41,911 bases of DNA from positions 1-41,911 of IMG/VR virus record IMGVR_UViG_3300036857_000157; one strand, 5' to 3'. How positions within the stretch are numbered: the first letter of the stretch is position 1; each line of letters opens with the position of its first letter. This document shows positions 14,248 to 20,498 of this stretch, piece after piece. A program made the translations under genes and the position numbers. Under the pieces are notes generated by a model. It was not told the DNA's origin. It ran no database searches and worked only from the letters and a program-made list of their open reading frames with translations. Source of the stretch: a virus.

Positions 14248-14386
14248 CCGACTGATGGAGGCGCGCCTACTGGCGGAGCTATGGCGTCGGTCATCGGACC
14301 CGAACGTCCGCATCATGGGGGCCGATCTACTGCAAGTCATCGACGGGGACGCAACCGCCGACGATGTGCCCGTAACCCGTGTCTAA
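14213..14386 (+). CDS. Small helical protein, 57 aa
   Basis: ATG 14213 lies inside the end of the excisionase-like gene; ATG 14255, just after that gene's stop, is an alternative. The sequence AFDRLMEARLLAELWRRSSD suggests one long helix. The ribosome site is poor for both starts. Confidence 0.5.
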   Translation: MANPITPIQAFDRLMEARLLAELWRRSSDPNVRIMGADLLQVIDGDATADDVPVTRV

Positions 14387-14407
14387 CCGTTGAGGGAGGT
14401 TCGACGC

Positions 14408-14632
14408 ATGGACAGACCAGTTTGGCTAGGCATGTGCTCATGCGGTGAGCCAACCGGCTTGGTAGTTCTCGCGCAAGTGAAGCCGCAGCCGCGCAACGTG
14501 CCGTTGCCCGGACACGAAGGGCACACCGTAAAGGTCATCCGGTTGGACCACGGACCGAACGACAATCTCACACCGAAGCAACACAAACTCTTGATGCAAG
14601 CGATGGAGGTTCACGCCGACCATGCCGCTTGA
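14408..14632 (+). CDS. Small hypothetical protein with CxC and HxxH residues, 74 aa
   Basis: ATG 14408 chosen for GGGAGG eight bases upstream. It has MCSCGE near the N-terminus and later GHEGH, so metal binding is possible. The C-terminus is helical (PKQHKLLMQAMEVH). It overlaps the next gene by 11 bases. Unknown function. Confidence 0.68.
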   Translation: MDRPVWLGMCSCGEPTGLVVLAQVKPQPRNVPLPGHEGHTVKVIRLDHGPNDNLTPKQHKLLMQAMEVHADHAA

Positions 14633-15014
14633 GTTCGACCCGGAGGAAGAGACCCCGGACGGCCGGTTCCGTATCCGCCGCGTGTGTGTCATGGCGTCGG
14701 AGGACAAGCCGTTGGTTTGGGAGGTTGCGCCGAACACGACGGTGCTCTTGGCGCGCCCGTTGTGGGTTTGGTATTTCGCATCCCCGTTGGTTGACCGCTG
14801 GTTGCCGTTGGGGCAATCGACCAACGGGGAGTCGCCTAACCGCTTCGCCATCCTTGAGCACCAACGTACGCATGTGCTCGCGCGCATGCTCGCCAACAAT
14901 GGTATGGCGTGGGATGAGATAGAGGAACCGCGAGGCATCATCGACAAGCCGGACGGCGCGGGCTACGTCGTCGCGGTAGACGGAAAGGTGCTCAAGTTGG
15001 AGCTACCCGAGTGA
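14622..15014 (+). CDS. Hypothetical protein, 130 aa
   Basis: The ATG is preceded by GGAGG 12 bases away and overlaps the previous gene. The first half is strand-rich (FRIRRVCVMASEDKPLVWEV, TTVLLARPLWVWYFA). The middle is a helix (FAILEHQRTHVLARMLANN), and a final strand pair follows (GYVVAVDGKVLKLEL). No motif is recognised. The stop overlaps the GTG of the next gene. Confidence 0.7.
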   Translation: MPLEFDPEEETPDGRFRIRRVCVMASEDKPLVWEVAPNTTVLLARPLWVWYFASPLVDRWLPLGQSTNGESPNRFAILEHQRTHVLARMLANNGMAWDEIEEPRGIIDKPDGAGYVVAVDGKVLKLELPE

Positions 15015-15229
15015 CGCGCTTCCTGTTGCAGGACACGACGGTCAACCCCGCCGGCCTCTTTCGCTGTTGTCTGTTCTCCCTAATGGAGGCAAACGAACGT
15101 GCGCCCGACAACACGGCCACACCGGGGCAGGAAGTCTTCTGCCGGTACTGCGGCGAGCGCATGACCCTTGACGAATTCGGAATGTGGAATTGGGACCCGG
15201 AGAATGAGCCAACTATTAGACGCAAGTGA
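15011..15229 (+). CDS. Small zinc-ribbon protein, 72 aa
   Basis: GTG 15011 in a GTGA overlap. Cysteines at FRCCLF (about 18-20) and FCRYCGERM (about 44-47) make a four-cysteine site, and WNWDPEN ends the domain. The layout resembles small phage zinc ribbons. Unknown function. Confidence 0.7.
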   Translation: MTRFLLQDTTVNPAGLFRCCLFSLMEANERAPDNTATPGQEVFCRYCGERMTLDEFGMWNWDPENEPTIRRK

Positions 15230-15263
15230 AGTCGCAACGCGGCCGAACGGTTGAGGAACCGCG

Positions 15264-15473
15264 ATGGACGTTCGTAAGGTCCGCCGGTACGTGAGCCTTG
15301 AGCTACGGCGCGCCGAAGTGGAAGTGCCTACCGAACACATCGCGTATGTGCTCATCATCTTGGCTAACGGCCACCTTTTGCGCGACTTCGATTGCACGCC
15401 GGAGGAATACCAAGCGCGAGTGCAAGAGGCAATGCGCGAGGCGTTCGACAGGGTAATTTCGCGGAAGGCGTGA
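15264..15473 (+). CDS. Hypothetical protein, 69 aa
   Basis: ATG 15264 after TGAGGAACCGCG. Mixed helix and charged residues (RKVRRYVSLELRRAEVEV, then PEEYQARVQEAMREAFDRVI). It is the last gene before an internal promoter at 15484. Unknown function. Confidence 0.68.
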   Translation: MDVRKVRRYVSLELRRAEVEVPTEHIAYVLIILANGHLLRDFDCTPEEYQARVQEAMREAFDRVISRKA

Positions 15474-15483
15474 CACGGCCGAT

Positions 15484-15513
15484 TTGACAAATGCGGGATA
15501 ATGTATGTATGGC
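15484..15513 (+). promoter_or_regulatory. Internal rightward promoter with consensus -35
   Basis: TTGACA (15484-15489) is a perfect -35. A -10 such as TATGGC (15508-15513) lies 18 bases on. The -35 sits inside the dyad ATTTG-A-CAAAT (15482-15492), and GATAAT at 15497-15502 adds AT richness. It probably drives the 66-residue gene and the metallopeptidase; the dyad suggests regulation. Confidence 0.6.
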
Positions 15514-15541
15514 TCAAAACAACGAACGAAAGGAACCGGCC

Positions 15542-15742
15542 ATGCATTACGACCATTCCGCACTCGATTGGATCAAGCTTGGCGACTCCGGTTGGCGTCG
15601 CGCAAGCGTCACGCTTGACGCGGGCGACACGGCATGGCAGCCGGGGTCAACCTCGCGCGTGATCTACGGACCGGCAGTCGTCACGTACGACGAAGCGCCG
15701 GACGGCGGCACGGATGCCAAGGTGGGGAAGGTGGCGGCATGA
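15542..15742 (+). CDS. Hypothetical protein, 66 aa, first gene after the internal promoter
   Basis: ATG 15542 selected because GAAAGGAA lies 7 bases upstream; in-frame ATGs at 15491 and 15509 fall in the promoter. The product is short and strand-rich (WIKLGDSGWRRASVTLDAGD, SRVIYGPAVVTYD). Its stop overlaps the metallopeptidase start (ATGA), so the two are probably co-produced partners. Confidence 0.7.
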   Translation: MHYDHSALDWIKLGDSGWRRASVTLDAGDTAWQPGSTSRVIYGPAVVTYDEAPDGGTDAKVGKVAA

Positions 15743-16245
15743 TCGACCCGACGAAGGCGCGGGAGGCGAAGGCTTCCCGCGCACGCGAACTCGCAATGCA
15801 CGTCGTCGCGTGCGCGAACTTTCACGGCATCGACGTGGAGGAACACACGGGAGGCGGGCGCGCCGTGCCGTCCCAACGCGCGATCCGCATCCGGCCCGTT
15901 ACGGGCATGACGAGCTACTACGTCGCGCTGCACGAAATCGGCCACCTGATTGGCCGTGGCCGCGCCGCGCCGAAGCTTGAGCGGGAAGCGAACGCATGGC
16001 AATGGGCGCTCGACAACGCCAAGTTCCCGCCGACGCCGGGGGTGCGGCGGGGCATCGAGCGCCGCTTGCGGTCCTACTTGCGCCGGCACGCGCGCATGGC
16101 GTTGCGGCGGCGCGTCCGTTGGCCGGAGCCGTCGCATGTCTTCTGGACGTTGGCCAACGCAACGCCGACATGGAGCAAGGGCACGGGCGCGCCTACGCGC
16201 ATCGTCCTGCACGACTACCCGTTGGAGACCATCACTCTTGCCTGA
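15739..16245 (+). CDS. HEIGH zinc metallopeptidase (ImmA/IrrE-like)
   Basis: Encodes 168 residues. The zinc-peptidase signature H65-E66-I-G-H69 is followed by E83 in LEREANAWQWA, the spacing of the ImmA/IrrE (DUF955-like) group. No signal peptide is present, so it would act in the cytoplasm. The C-terminal half is basic and helical (RRGIERRLRSYLRRHARMAL). Members of this group cleave phage or ICE repressors or act as stress regulators. Here the gene follows an internal promoter, so a role in repressor inactivation is plausible but unproven. Confidence 0.8.
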   Translation: MIDPTKAREAKASRARELAMHVVACANFHGIDVEEHTGGGRAVPSQRAIRIRPVTGMTSYYVALHEIGHLIGRGRAAPKLEREANAWQWALDNAKFPPTPGVRRGIERRLRSYLRRHARMALRRRVRWPEPSHVFWTLANATPTWSKGTGAPTRIVLHDYPLETITLA

Positions 16246-16271
16246 TATCGAGAACGAAGCGCCGGGGCCCG

Positions 16272-16670
16272 ATGGGCGCGCTTGAGGAATGTCGCGCCGC
16301 GCGGCGCATCGTGGACGAAGCGCTACAGGCGACCGTGCGCGAGCGCGATGCGTTGCGCGCCGACCTAGAGCGTAGGCGCATCGAGGTCGAGGAATACGTT
16401 CAGCGCGTCATGGAGTTGAAAGCGGAGCGCGACGAACTCCAACGCGTCGAGCGCGTGGCGCGCGAGCAGCGCGACGAACTCCGCACCGAGCGCGACGACG
16501 CAACGCGCCTACTCGCGGAGGCGAGCGCGAAGGCGCTGCTTGCCATCGACCATTGCCAATGGTTGGTCGGTCTCGATGACCCGGCGGCAGCGCCGCTCCG
16601 CCAGCGCGTGACGTTGGACGGCATCATCAAGTCGGCGCGCACGGCGCTTGGTCTCCCGGACGGACTCTGA
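16272..16670 (+). CDS. Coiled-coil protein, 132 aa
   Basis: ATG 16272 with GGGG upstream. Residues 5-90 form an unbroken charged coiled coil (RERDALRADLERRRIEVEEY, REQRDELRTERDDATRLL), followed by a small helical C-terminal domain (RQRVTLDGIIKSARTALGL). It is the last gene before the 16.7 kb promoter. Unknown function; structural or regulatory. Confidence 0.7.
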   Translation: MGALEECRAARRIVDEALQATVRERDALRADLERRRIEVEEYVQRVMELKAERDELQRVERVAREQRDELRTERDDATRLLAEASAKALLAIDHCQWLVGLDDPAAAPLRQRVTLDGIIKSARTALGLPDGL

Positions 16671-16700
16671 CCGAATCCTGAACGCGCTTGGTCGTGCGCA

Positions 16701-16739
16701 TTGCGGTTCCGTTTGCCCGTGCGCTATTCTCACGGGCAA
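16701..16739 (+). promoter_or_regulatory. Promoter with 9-bp dyad for the 74-aa SAS gene
   Basis: TTGCGG (16701-16706), 18 bases, TATTCT (16725-16730). The inverted repeat TTGCCCGTG (16713-16721) and CACGGGCAA (16731-16739) brackets the -10. This suggests an operator, or a hairpin if transcribed from farther upstream. Confidence 0.62.
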
Positions 16740-16769
16740 CCGCTCGCGTATTGGGCGCGGGCAACGGGA

Positions 16770-16787
16770 CGAAAGGGTCCTTGCACC
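16770..16787 (+). promoter_or_regulatory. Start-associated sequence (plus strand)
   Basis: CGAAAGGGTCCTTGCACC precedes ATG 16788. This is the only copy on this strand, and it has two extra C bases before the start. Confidence 0.8.
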
Positions 16788-17012
16788 ATGGCAGACAACG
16801 ACACGGGCGCGGTTGACGTTTCGGCAGCGGTCGCGCAGCTTGACCAGACCATCGAAGCGCTCGAAACCGAAATCGGTGCGGATGAGACCGCGCTGAACGT
16901 CAAGCGCGCGCGCCTCAACGCGCTCAAGAAGGGCCGGCGCGGTCTGGAAGCAGCGGCGGACCCGGATATCCAGCCGCTTCGGCGCGGGGGTCGCAAGCCG
17001 GCAGCGGCGTGA
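16788..17012 (+). CDS. Small coiled-coil protein in its own transcription unit, 74 aa
   Basis: ATG 16788 follows the plus-strand start-associated sequence. Residues 12-50 are a coiled coil (VAQLDQTIEALETEIGADET) and the C-terminus is basic (LKKGRRGLEA, PLRRGGRKPAAA), consistent with nucleic-acid binding. The gene has its own promoter (16701) and terminator (17058), so it is a monocistronic unit. That organisation and the shared start sequence suggest separately controlled, perhaps abundant, expression. Function unknown. Confidence 0.75.
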   Translation: MADNDTGAVDVSAAVAQLDQTIEALETEIGADETALNVKRARLNALKKGRRGLEAAADPDIQPLRRGGRKPAAA

Positions 17013-17057
17013 CGCGGTAGCCTTCCTGCCCTTACGACGGGGAGTTCTGGCCATAGC

Positions 17058-17102
17058 GGGCGATGGAACCCTAGGCGTAGCGTCTAGGTCATTCCATCGC
17101 CC
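17058..17102 (+). terminator. Strong terminator after the 74-aa gene
   Basis: GGGCGATGGAA (17058-17068) pairs with TTCCATCGCCC (17092-17102), with inner CCTAG/CTAGG. GTTTGCG follows. The 11-bp outer stem makes this one of the clearest terminators in the window. Confidence 0.85.
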
Positions 17103-17162
17103 GTTTGCGTTCCTGTACCCGATTCCCTTCGGGCCATCGTGCGCGCCGGCATCCTGCGCTTG

Positions 17163-17651
17163 ATGATGGTCTCGACCGCGCCGGCCTCGCGGCTCGATGC
17201 GATGCCTCGCACGCGCGGTACGCCCGAGCATCGCCGGCCCACGGGGGAAGCGACGCCGACGTGGGAAAGCCTCGCGCGCGCGCTCGACGCGGCAGAGACC
17301 GTTGAGGAAGTCGTGCGCGTCGGGCAGCGCGTGCGCGCCGAGGTCGTTGCAGCGACCCGGCGAACCATGGTGCGATCAACCACAGAAAGTGCCACAGAGT
17401 TAGCCGAACGGATTGTGGGCGATGGCGCTGGTTGGCCGGCCGATGATGTGGCGACGGCCATGCGCTGCAACGTGTCGTTCGTGACGCGCGCGCGCCTCGC
17501 GGCCGGCCGCGACCCCGAGACCGGCCTACTGCCGCGCGACGCCGATCCCTACGAACTCGCGAGCGAGCTACGCGCGCAGGGGCGCTCCTATCGGACCATC
17601 GCGGCGCTCACGGGCATACCGCGCTCGACGTTGCACGACCGCTTGAGCTAG
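17163..17651 (+). CDS. HTH DNA-binding protein, 162 aa (start uncertain)
   Basis: No good ribosome site is visible; ATG 17163 is used, with GTG 17139 and ATG 17199 as alternatives. The middle is helical (RALDAAETVEEVVRVGQRV), and WPADDVATAMRCNVSFVTRA resembles a first HTH. The C-terminus ELRAQGRSYRTIAALTGIPR is a resolvase/sigma-4-like HTH ending at the stop. It lies immediately before the terminators that precede the late operon, so it could be a late-gene activator. That is inference from position. Confidence 0.68.
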   Translation: MMVSTAPASRLDAMPRTRGTPEHRRPTGEATPTWESLARALDAAETVEEVVRVGQRVRAEVVAATRRTMVRSTTESATELAERIVGDGAGWPADDVATAMRCNVSFVTRARLAAGRDPETGLLPRDADPYELASELRAQGRSYRTIAALTGIPRSTLHDRLS

Positions 17652-17652
17652 C

Positions 17653-17715
17653 CTCGCGCGGCGCGAGCAGGGGTGCGCCCGGAGGGCGACGGGGGTGGGG
17701 TCGCGCTCCGGGCGC
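17653..17715 (+). terminator. Tandem terminators at the middle/late boundary
   Basis: CTCGCG-CGG-CGCGAG (17653-17667) is followed by a long hairpin. In the latter GCGCCCGGAG (17675-17684) pairs with CTCCGGGCGC (17706-17715), and inner GCGAC (17686-17690) pairs with GTCGC (17700-17704). Together they would insulate the late operon from upstream transcription. Confidence 0.82.
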
Positions 17716-17991
17716 GTAACGCATCCCTACGTCCGTCGTGGGCGGCCTTCCGTGCCCCCTGCCGGCCGTTGGGGGCGACCGGCTCCCGACGTACCCTACT
17801 CCCCCCGCATGGGCACAGAGCGCCTTCCTGGCGCTCCTATGAGCCCGCGCGACGTTGCGCCGAAATGGCTCACGGTTTAGCCTTCCGGACGCCGGACGCC
17901 GCTTGCGCGTGCCCGAACGCTGCCGATCCCGTCCCTCAACGGGTCGCGGTGTCCGGCGGTCTTGCATGGCCAACCCCCCATCGGAGGCGAC
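17716..17991 (+). promoter_or_regulatory. Non-coding late-operon leader with candidate promoter
   Basis: There is no credible gene here. A promoter TTGCGC (17855-17860), 17 bases, TAGCCT (17878-17883) fits. The 13-mer GGCTCACGGTTTA at 17867-17879 also occurs at 11540-11552. A hairpin GAGCGCC/GGCGCTC (17818-17836) and a tandem CCGGACG repeat near 17886 are also present. It is the best candidate for the late promoter region. Confidence 0.55.
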
Positions 17992-18162
17992 ATGTCCGAG
18001 CAGGAACCGACGCCGGAGCCCGCCGAGCCCGAGCGCAAGCCCGACGAAATGACACCGGAAGAGGAAGAGTCCGAGCGCCTTGCGCGGCCGGACGAGACCG
18101 ACCAAGACGACGACGACGGAGACCAGGGCGATGGCGACGAAGCGAAGCAAGCTTCCCGCTAG
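17992..18162 (+). CDS. Very acidic small protein, 56 aa
   Basis: ATG 17992 after GGAGGCGAC. About half the residues are Asp, Glu or Pro (TPEPAEPERKPDEMTPEEEE, then DQDDDDGDQGDGDE), so it is probably disordered. First gene of the presumed late operon. It overlaps the next gene by 32 bases. Function unknown. Confidence 0.7.
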   Translation: MSEQEPTPEPAEPERKPDEMTPEEEESERLARPDETDQDDDDGDQGDGDEAKQASR

Positions 18163-18397
18163 CGCGTTCGCCATCCCGTCGCGCCGGCTCTACCCCATCG
18201 ACACAATCAAGCGCGCGCGAGCGGCGCTCGCCTACAGCGCTCGACCCGACACGCGCGGTAGCTACTCGACCGTGCGTCGTGCGGTGCTCAAACGCTACCC
18301 GTCATTGGGCGAGGCGTCGCGTAAGCGGCCGGGGCCAACAACCACGCGTTCGGTCAAGCGCGGTCGCTCGCGCCGGCAATCCACCATGCGCAAGTGA
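18131..18397 (+). CDS. Small basic protein with SAFAxPxxRxYPI motif, 88 aa
   Basis: ATG 18131. Residues 7-53 (LPASAFAIPSRRLYPIDTIK, then ARAALAYSARPDTRGSYSTV and KRYP) match a short conserved module that often appears near phage head genes or fused to prohead-protease regions. The C-terminus is Arg/Ser-rich (RSVKRGRSRRQSTMRK). A structural or packaging role is likely by association. Known members vary in context. Confidence 0.72.
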   Translation: MATKRSKLPASAFAIPSRRLYPIDTIKRARAALAYSARPDTRGSYSTVRRAVLKRYPSLGEASRKRPGPTTTRSVKRGRSRRQSTMRK

Positions 18398-18550
18398 ATG
18401 GTCTTTGCCGCGTGGACGGACTACATAGCGGCAGCGCCGATTAGCTTCGCGGCCGGCCTCTTGGTCGGATGGGTGATTAGCAACCGATGGGCCATCGTGA
18501 AGCGCGCCGCTCCGGATGAGTCCCGCGACGCATCGCATGACCGTGACTGA
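18398..18550 (+). CDS. Single-pass membrane protein, 50 aa
   Basis: ATG 18398 immediately follows the previous stop (TGAATG). One membrane helix is predicted at about residues 9-27 (AAAPISFAAGLLVGWVI), followed by a charged cytoplasmic tail. First of four small membrane proteins here. Holin-type or envelope functions are possible. Confidence 0.68.
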   Translation: MVFAAWTDYIAAAPISFAAGLLVGWVISNRWAIVKRAAPDESRDASHDRD

Positions 18551-18842
18551 CGATGAGGTTGCCCCTCCGCTTCCCGACCCTCGCGCGTTGCGCCGCACGC
18601 CGAATTACCGCCCGGTCGTAACGGCAGCGGTCATCGGTGGGGGAATCTGCCTACTCGCGGTCATCGTCGGATTGGTCGTGTTGGGCATCAAGGACAACGC
18701 GGACGAGCAAATCTCTAGCACTGGTCTCGCATCAATCGGTGCGACATTGGCCGGCGGGTTCGCCGCATGGATCGGACGGACCACGGGGCAACAGAACCCG
18801 CCGACCGATGACAGGCGAGTGACCGACAAGCCGAAGGATTGA
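18537..18842 (+). CDS. Membrane protein, 101 aa
   Basis: ATG 18537 overlaps the previous gene (18516 is an alternative start). A proline-rich N-terminus precedes a strong helix VVTAAVIGGGICLLAVIVGL (about 27-47), and a second weaker segment is ASIGATLAGGFAAWIG (about 65-80). A polar tail follows. The topology fits a class II-like holin, but its position more than 18 kb before the endolysin is unusual. Confidence 0.68.
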   Translation: MTVTDDEVAPPLPDPRALRRTPNYRPVVTAAVIGGGICLLAVIVGLVVLGIKDNADEQISSTGLASIGATLAGGFAAWIGRTTGQQNPPTDDRRVTDKPKD

Positions 18843-18934
18843 AACGCGGTGATTGGTTGGTCCTGTTCGTCTGCTTCGTTTGCATCGGTGTAGTCGTCGC
18901 AATCTTCCTCGCCTATCACGTCGCCAACCCATGA
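18839..18934 (+). CDS. 31-residue membrane peptide
   Basis: TTG 18839 overlaps the preceding stop (TTGA), and the stop overlaps the next ATG (ATGA). After MKRGD the sequence is a single membrane helix (LVLFVCFVCIGVVVAIFLAY) with a short tail. Overlaps at both ends support it despite its size. Confidence 0.6.
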   Translation: MKRGDWLVLFVCFVCIGVVVAIFLAYHVANP

Positions 18935-19149
18935 ACGCCTACCGCGATGGCCACGAAATCACGCTATGCGATACGTGCTACCGCGTGCCCCCTGTTAGGT
19001 CGATGGTCGTGAAGCCGGGGCGCGTTCGGTCGCTTCGCATGCGTGACCAAGAGCGCATCGCGGGTGAGGGCATCAACCACCTGGACAGTCTGCACTTCTG
19101 CAACACCGAATGCGCGGAGCAATACGAAGCGCCGCGCCGGAGGAACTAG
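18931..19149 (+). CDS. Small zinc-binding protein, 72 aa
   Basis: ATG 18931 in an ATGA overlap. LCDTCY (about 11-14) and HFCNTECAEQYE (about 57-62) give four cysteines in a zinc-finger-like arrangement reminiscent of TRASH/FLZ-type folds. Basic end. Unknown role in the early part of the late operon. Confidence 0.7.
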   Translation: MNAYRDGHEITLCDTCYRVPPVRSMVVKPGRVRSLRMRDQERIAGEGINHLDSLHFCNTECAEQYEAPRRRN

Positions 19150-19151
19150 TC

Positions 19152-19346
19152 ATGGAGTCATCGAGCACCGCGAGCAAGTCCACGTCGAGCAAGCCGTCTG
19201 CATCGAGCGCGCCGAAGGCCGGCGACGCTGAGGCACCGGGGCCGATCACCCCGTCGCATGAGTCGGGTTCGTGGGAGCAAACCGCCAAGGTGGACGAAGC
19301 GCGCGAGGCACTGCTTGACGCGCAGAAGACAACCGCAAAGAGCTAA
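19152..19346 (+). CDS. Ser/Ala-rich disordered protein, 64 aa
   Basis: ATG 19152 with GGAGGAA 7 bases upstream. The first 40 residues are Ser, Lys and Ala rich (SSSTASKSTSSKPSASSAPK), and a C-terminal helix follows (AKVDEAREALLDAQK). Probably disordered; no family recognised. Confidence 0.66.
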   Translation: MESSSTASKSTSSKPSASSAPKAGDAEAPGPITPSHESGSWEQTAKVDEAREALLDAQKTTAKS

Positions 19347-19351
19347 CCGTT

Positions 19352-19495
19352 ATGGCGCTGGTACTGGTCATCCTTGGCGTGGTCCTTTGGCTCACGGTCG
19401 CGCCATGGCTTGGCATCGTCCTGTTGGTCGTGGGTCTCGTCCTGTTGGTTGCGACCCCCGGTCCATACGGCGGACGTGGGTACTGGCACCGATGA
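19352..19495 (+). CDS. Small two-helix membrane protein, 47 aa
   Basis: ATG 19352. Almost entirely hydrophobic (ALVLVILGVVLWLTVAPWLG then IVLLVVGLVLLVATPG), consistent with a helical hairpin or one long membrane segment, with a short polar end (YGGRGYWHR). With the three upstream membrane proteins it is a holin candidate. No direct evidence separates them. Confidence 0.65.
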   Translation: MALVLVILGVVLWLTVAPWLGIVLLVVGLVLLVATPGPYGGRGYWHR

Positions 19496-19552
19496 CTTGC
19501 ACTGCCCGTGTTCTGCTCATTGCACGGGTGAGCGCGAGGGAGAGGGAGTGCG

Positions 19553-19606
19553 CGGGCAAGGTCTCCTACCTCCGGGGGTCCACCCACCCCCTTACGTCCT
19601 TGCCCG
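19553..19606. repeat. Inverted repeat before the HNH gene
   Basis: CGGGCAAGG (19553-19561) pairs with CCTTGCCCG (19598-19606) across a 36-base loop, in the 129-base gap between the membrane gene and the HNH gene. A smaller CCCGTG/CACGGG pair precedes it. It could be an attenuator. Confidence 0.45.
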
Positions 19607-19624
19607 TGCCCCCTGCCTAACGCC

Positions 19625-19900
19625 ATGCGTGTCTGTTCGGTCCCCGGATGCGGGACGTTGGTAGTCAAGGGTCGATGCCTCTCTCATGGTGGGCAGCGGT
19701 ACGGCGCACCCCGACGCAACGCACCTACCCACGTCATCGCCAAGGTGCTGCGTCGAGCGAGGGGACGGTGCGCACGATGCGGGCGACGGAGCCCGCGCCT
19801 AGAGGTTCATCACCGCACGCTCTACTCCGAGGGCGGGAGCCACGGCATCCACAACCTTGAAGCCCTTTGCCCCACCTGTCACGGGCACGTGCATGAGTGA
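19625..19900 (+). CDS. HNH endonuclease
   Basis: Encodes 91 residues. An N-terminal zinc finger (CSVPGCGTLVVKGRCLSHGG) is followed by a complete HNH core: RCARCGRRSPRLEVHH, then GIHNLEALCPTCHGHVH, with paired cysteines and the HH and H residues. Phage HNH proteins next to terminase genes commonly assist TerL cleavage during packaging. Placement just before TerS supports that role. Confidence 0.9.
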   Translation: MRVCSVPGCGTLVVKGRCLSHGGQRYGAPRRNAPTHVIAKVLRRARGRCARCGRRSPRLEVHHRTLYSEGGSHGIHNLEALCPTCHGHVHE

Positions 19901-20114
19901 GGCGGGGCCGGACCGACTCGACACAGGGGAGCGCGGCCGGCCCGACCCCACGTAGGCGACTAGCCATAGCGCATCGCGCATCGCCTTGCCTTCATCCACA
20001 ACGGGTGATGCCCGAAGGGGGGTGGGGTGGGGGGTCAAGGGGTGCGCGCGTGTCCACGCGAGCGCTTCACGCCGCACTCTGAGCCAGAAACCCCCCAACG
20101 CACATTTGGGCGAC
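19901..20114 (+). promoter_or_regulatory. Non-coding gap before TerS with G-quadruplex motif
   Basis: There is no plausible gene in 214 bases. At 20017-20042 four G-runs (6, 4, 6 and 4) separated by T, T and TCAA form a textbook G-quadruplex motif. Together with the adjacent HNH and terminase genes, this gap is a natural candidate for the cos or pac site. The packaging assignment is inference. Confidence 0.5.
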
Positions 20115-20498
20115 ATGGACGGACCAACGAATCTCAACGCGGTTGGGCGCGAGGCATACGCACGCGCCGTTGTCGTTCTGCAAGCGACCGGAGAGAACCC
20201 GGAGCATTCGCGCGACGCCATCGAGCGCTACGCGCGCGCATGTGACGACGCGGCGGAGCTACGCGCGGCGTGGGAACTCGACGGCCGGCCCGTGTACGCG
20301 GTTGGCTCGACCGATCAACTCATTGTGCATCCGATGGTCAAGGGGTTGCGCGACGCGGAGGCGCACGCCGCCAAGATGGCGGAGCCGTTGGGACTCACGC
20401 CGGCCGCCCGCGCGCTGCACAAGCGCGTTGCCGGCGCGCCTCCCGGCGTCGGTCGCTCCGAGGACCGCAAGCCGACCGATCTACGCAAGGCGGCGTAG
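20115..20498 (+). CDS. terS: Terminase small subunit, P27-like
   Basis: Encodes 127 residues from ATG 20115 (TTTGGGCGAC upstream). The protein has the P27-type layout: an N-terminal helix AVGREAYARAVVVLQ, the LERYA-like IERYARACDDAAELRAAW helix, VYAVGSTDQLIVHPMVKGLR and the PLGLTPAARALHKRV segment. It would recognise phage DNA and load the large subunit. TerL follows after a structured 130-base gap. Confidence 0.85.
   Translation: MDGPTNLNAVGREAYARAVVVLQATGENPEHSRDAIERYARACDDAAELRAAWELDGRPVYAVGSTDQLIVHPMVKGLRDAEAHAAKMAEPLGLTPAARALHKRVAGAPPGVGRSEDRKPTDLRKAA

Noticed and set aside
17673-18428. 251-codon rightward open frame
   Set aside because: It spans the tandem terminators and the candidate promoter and overlaps two better genes; its Arg/Ala/Ser-rich translation is typical of a shadow frame in GC-rich DNA.
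19492-19620. 42-codon frame after the two-helix membrane gene (ATGA overlap)
   Set aside because: The overlap is suggestive, but the translation is low in structure and covers an inverted repeat; no ribosome site. Left unannotated.
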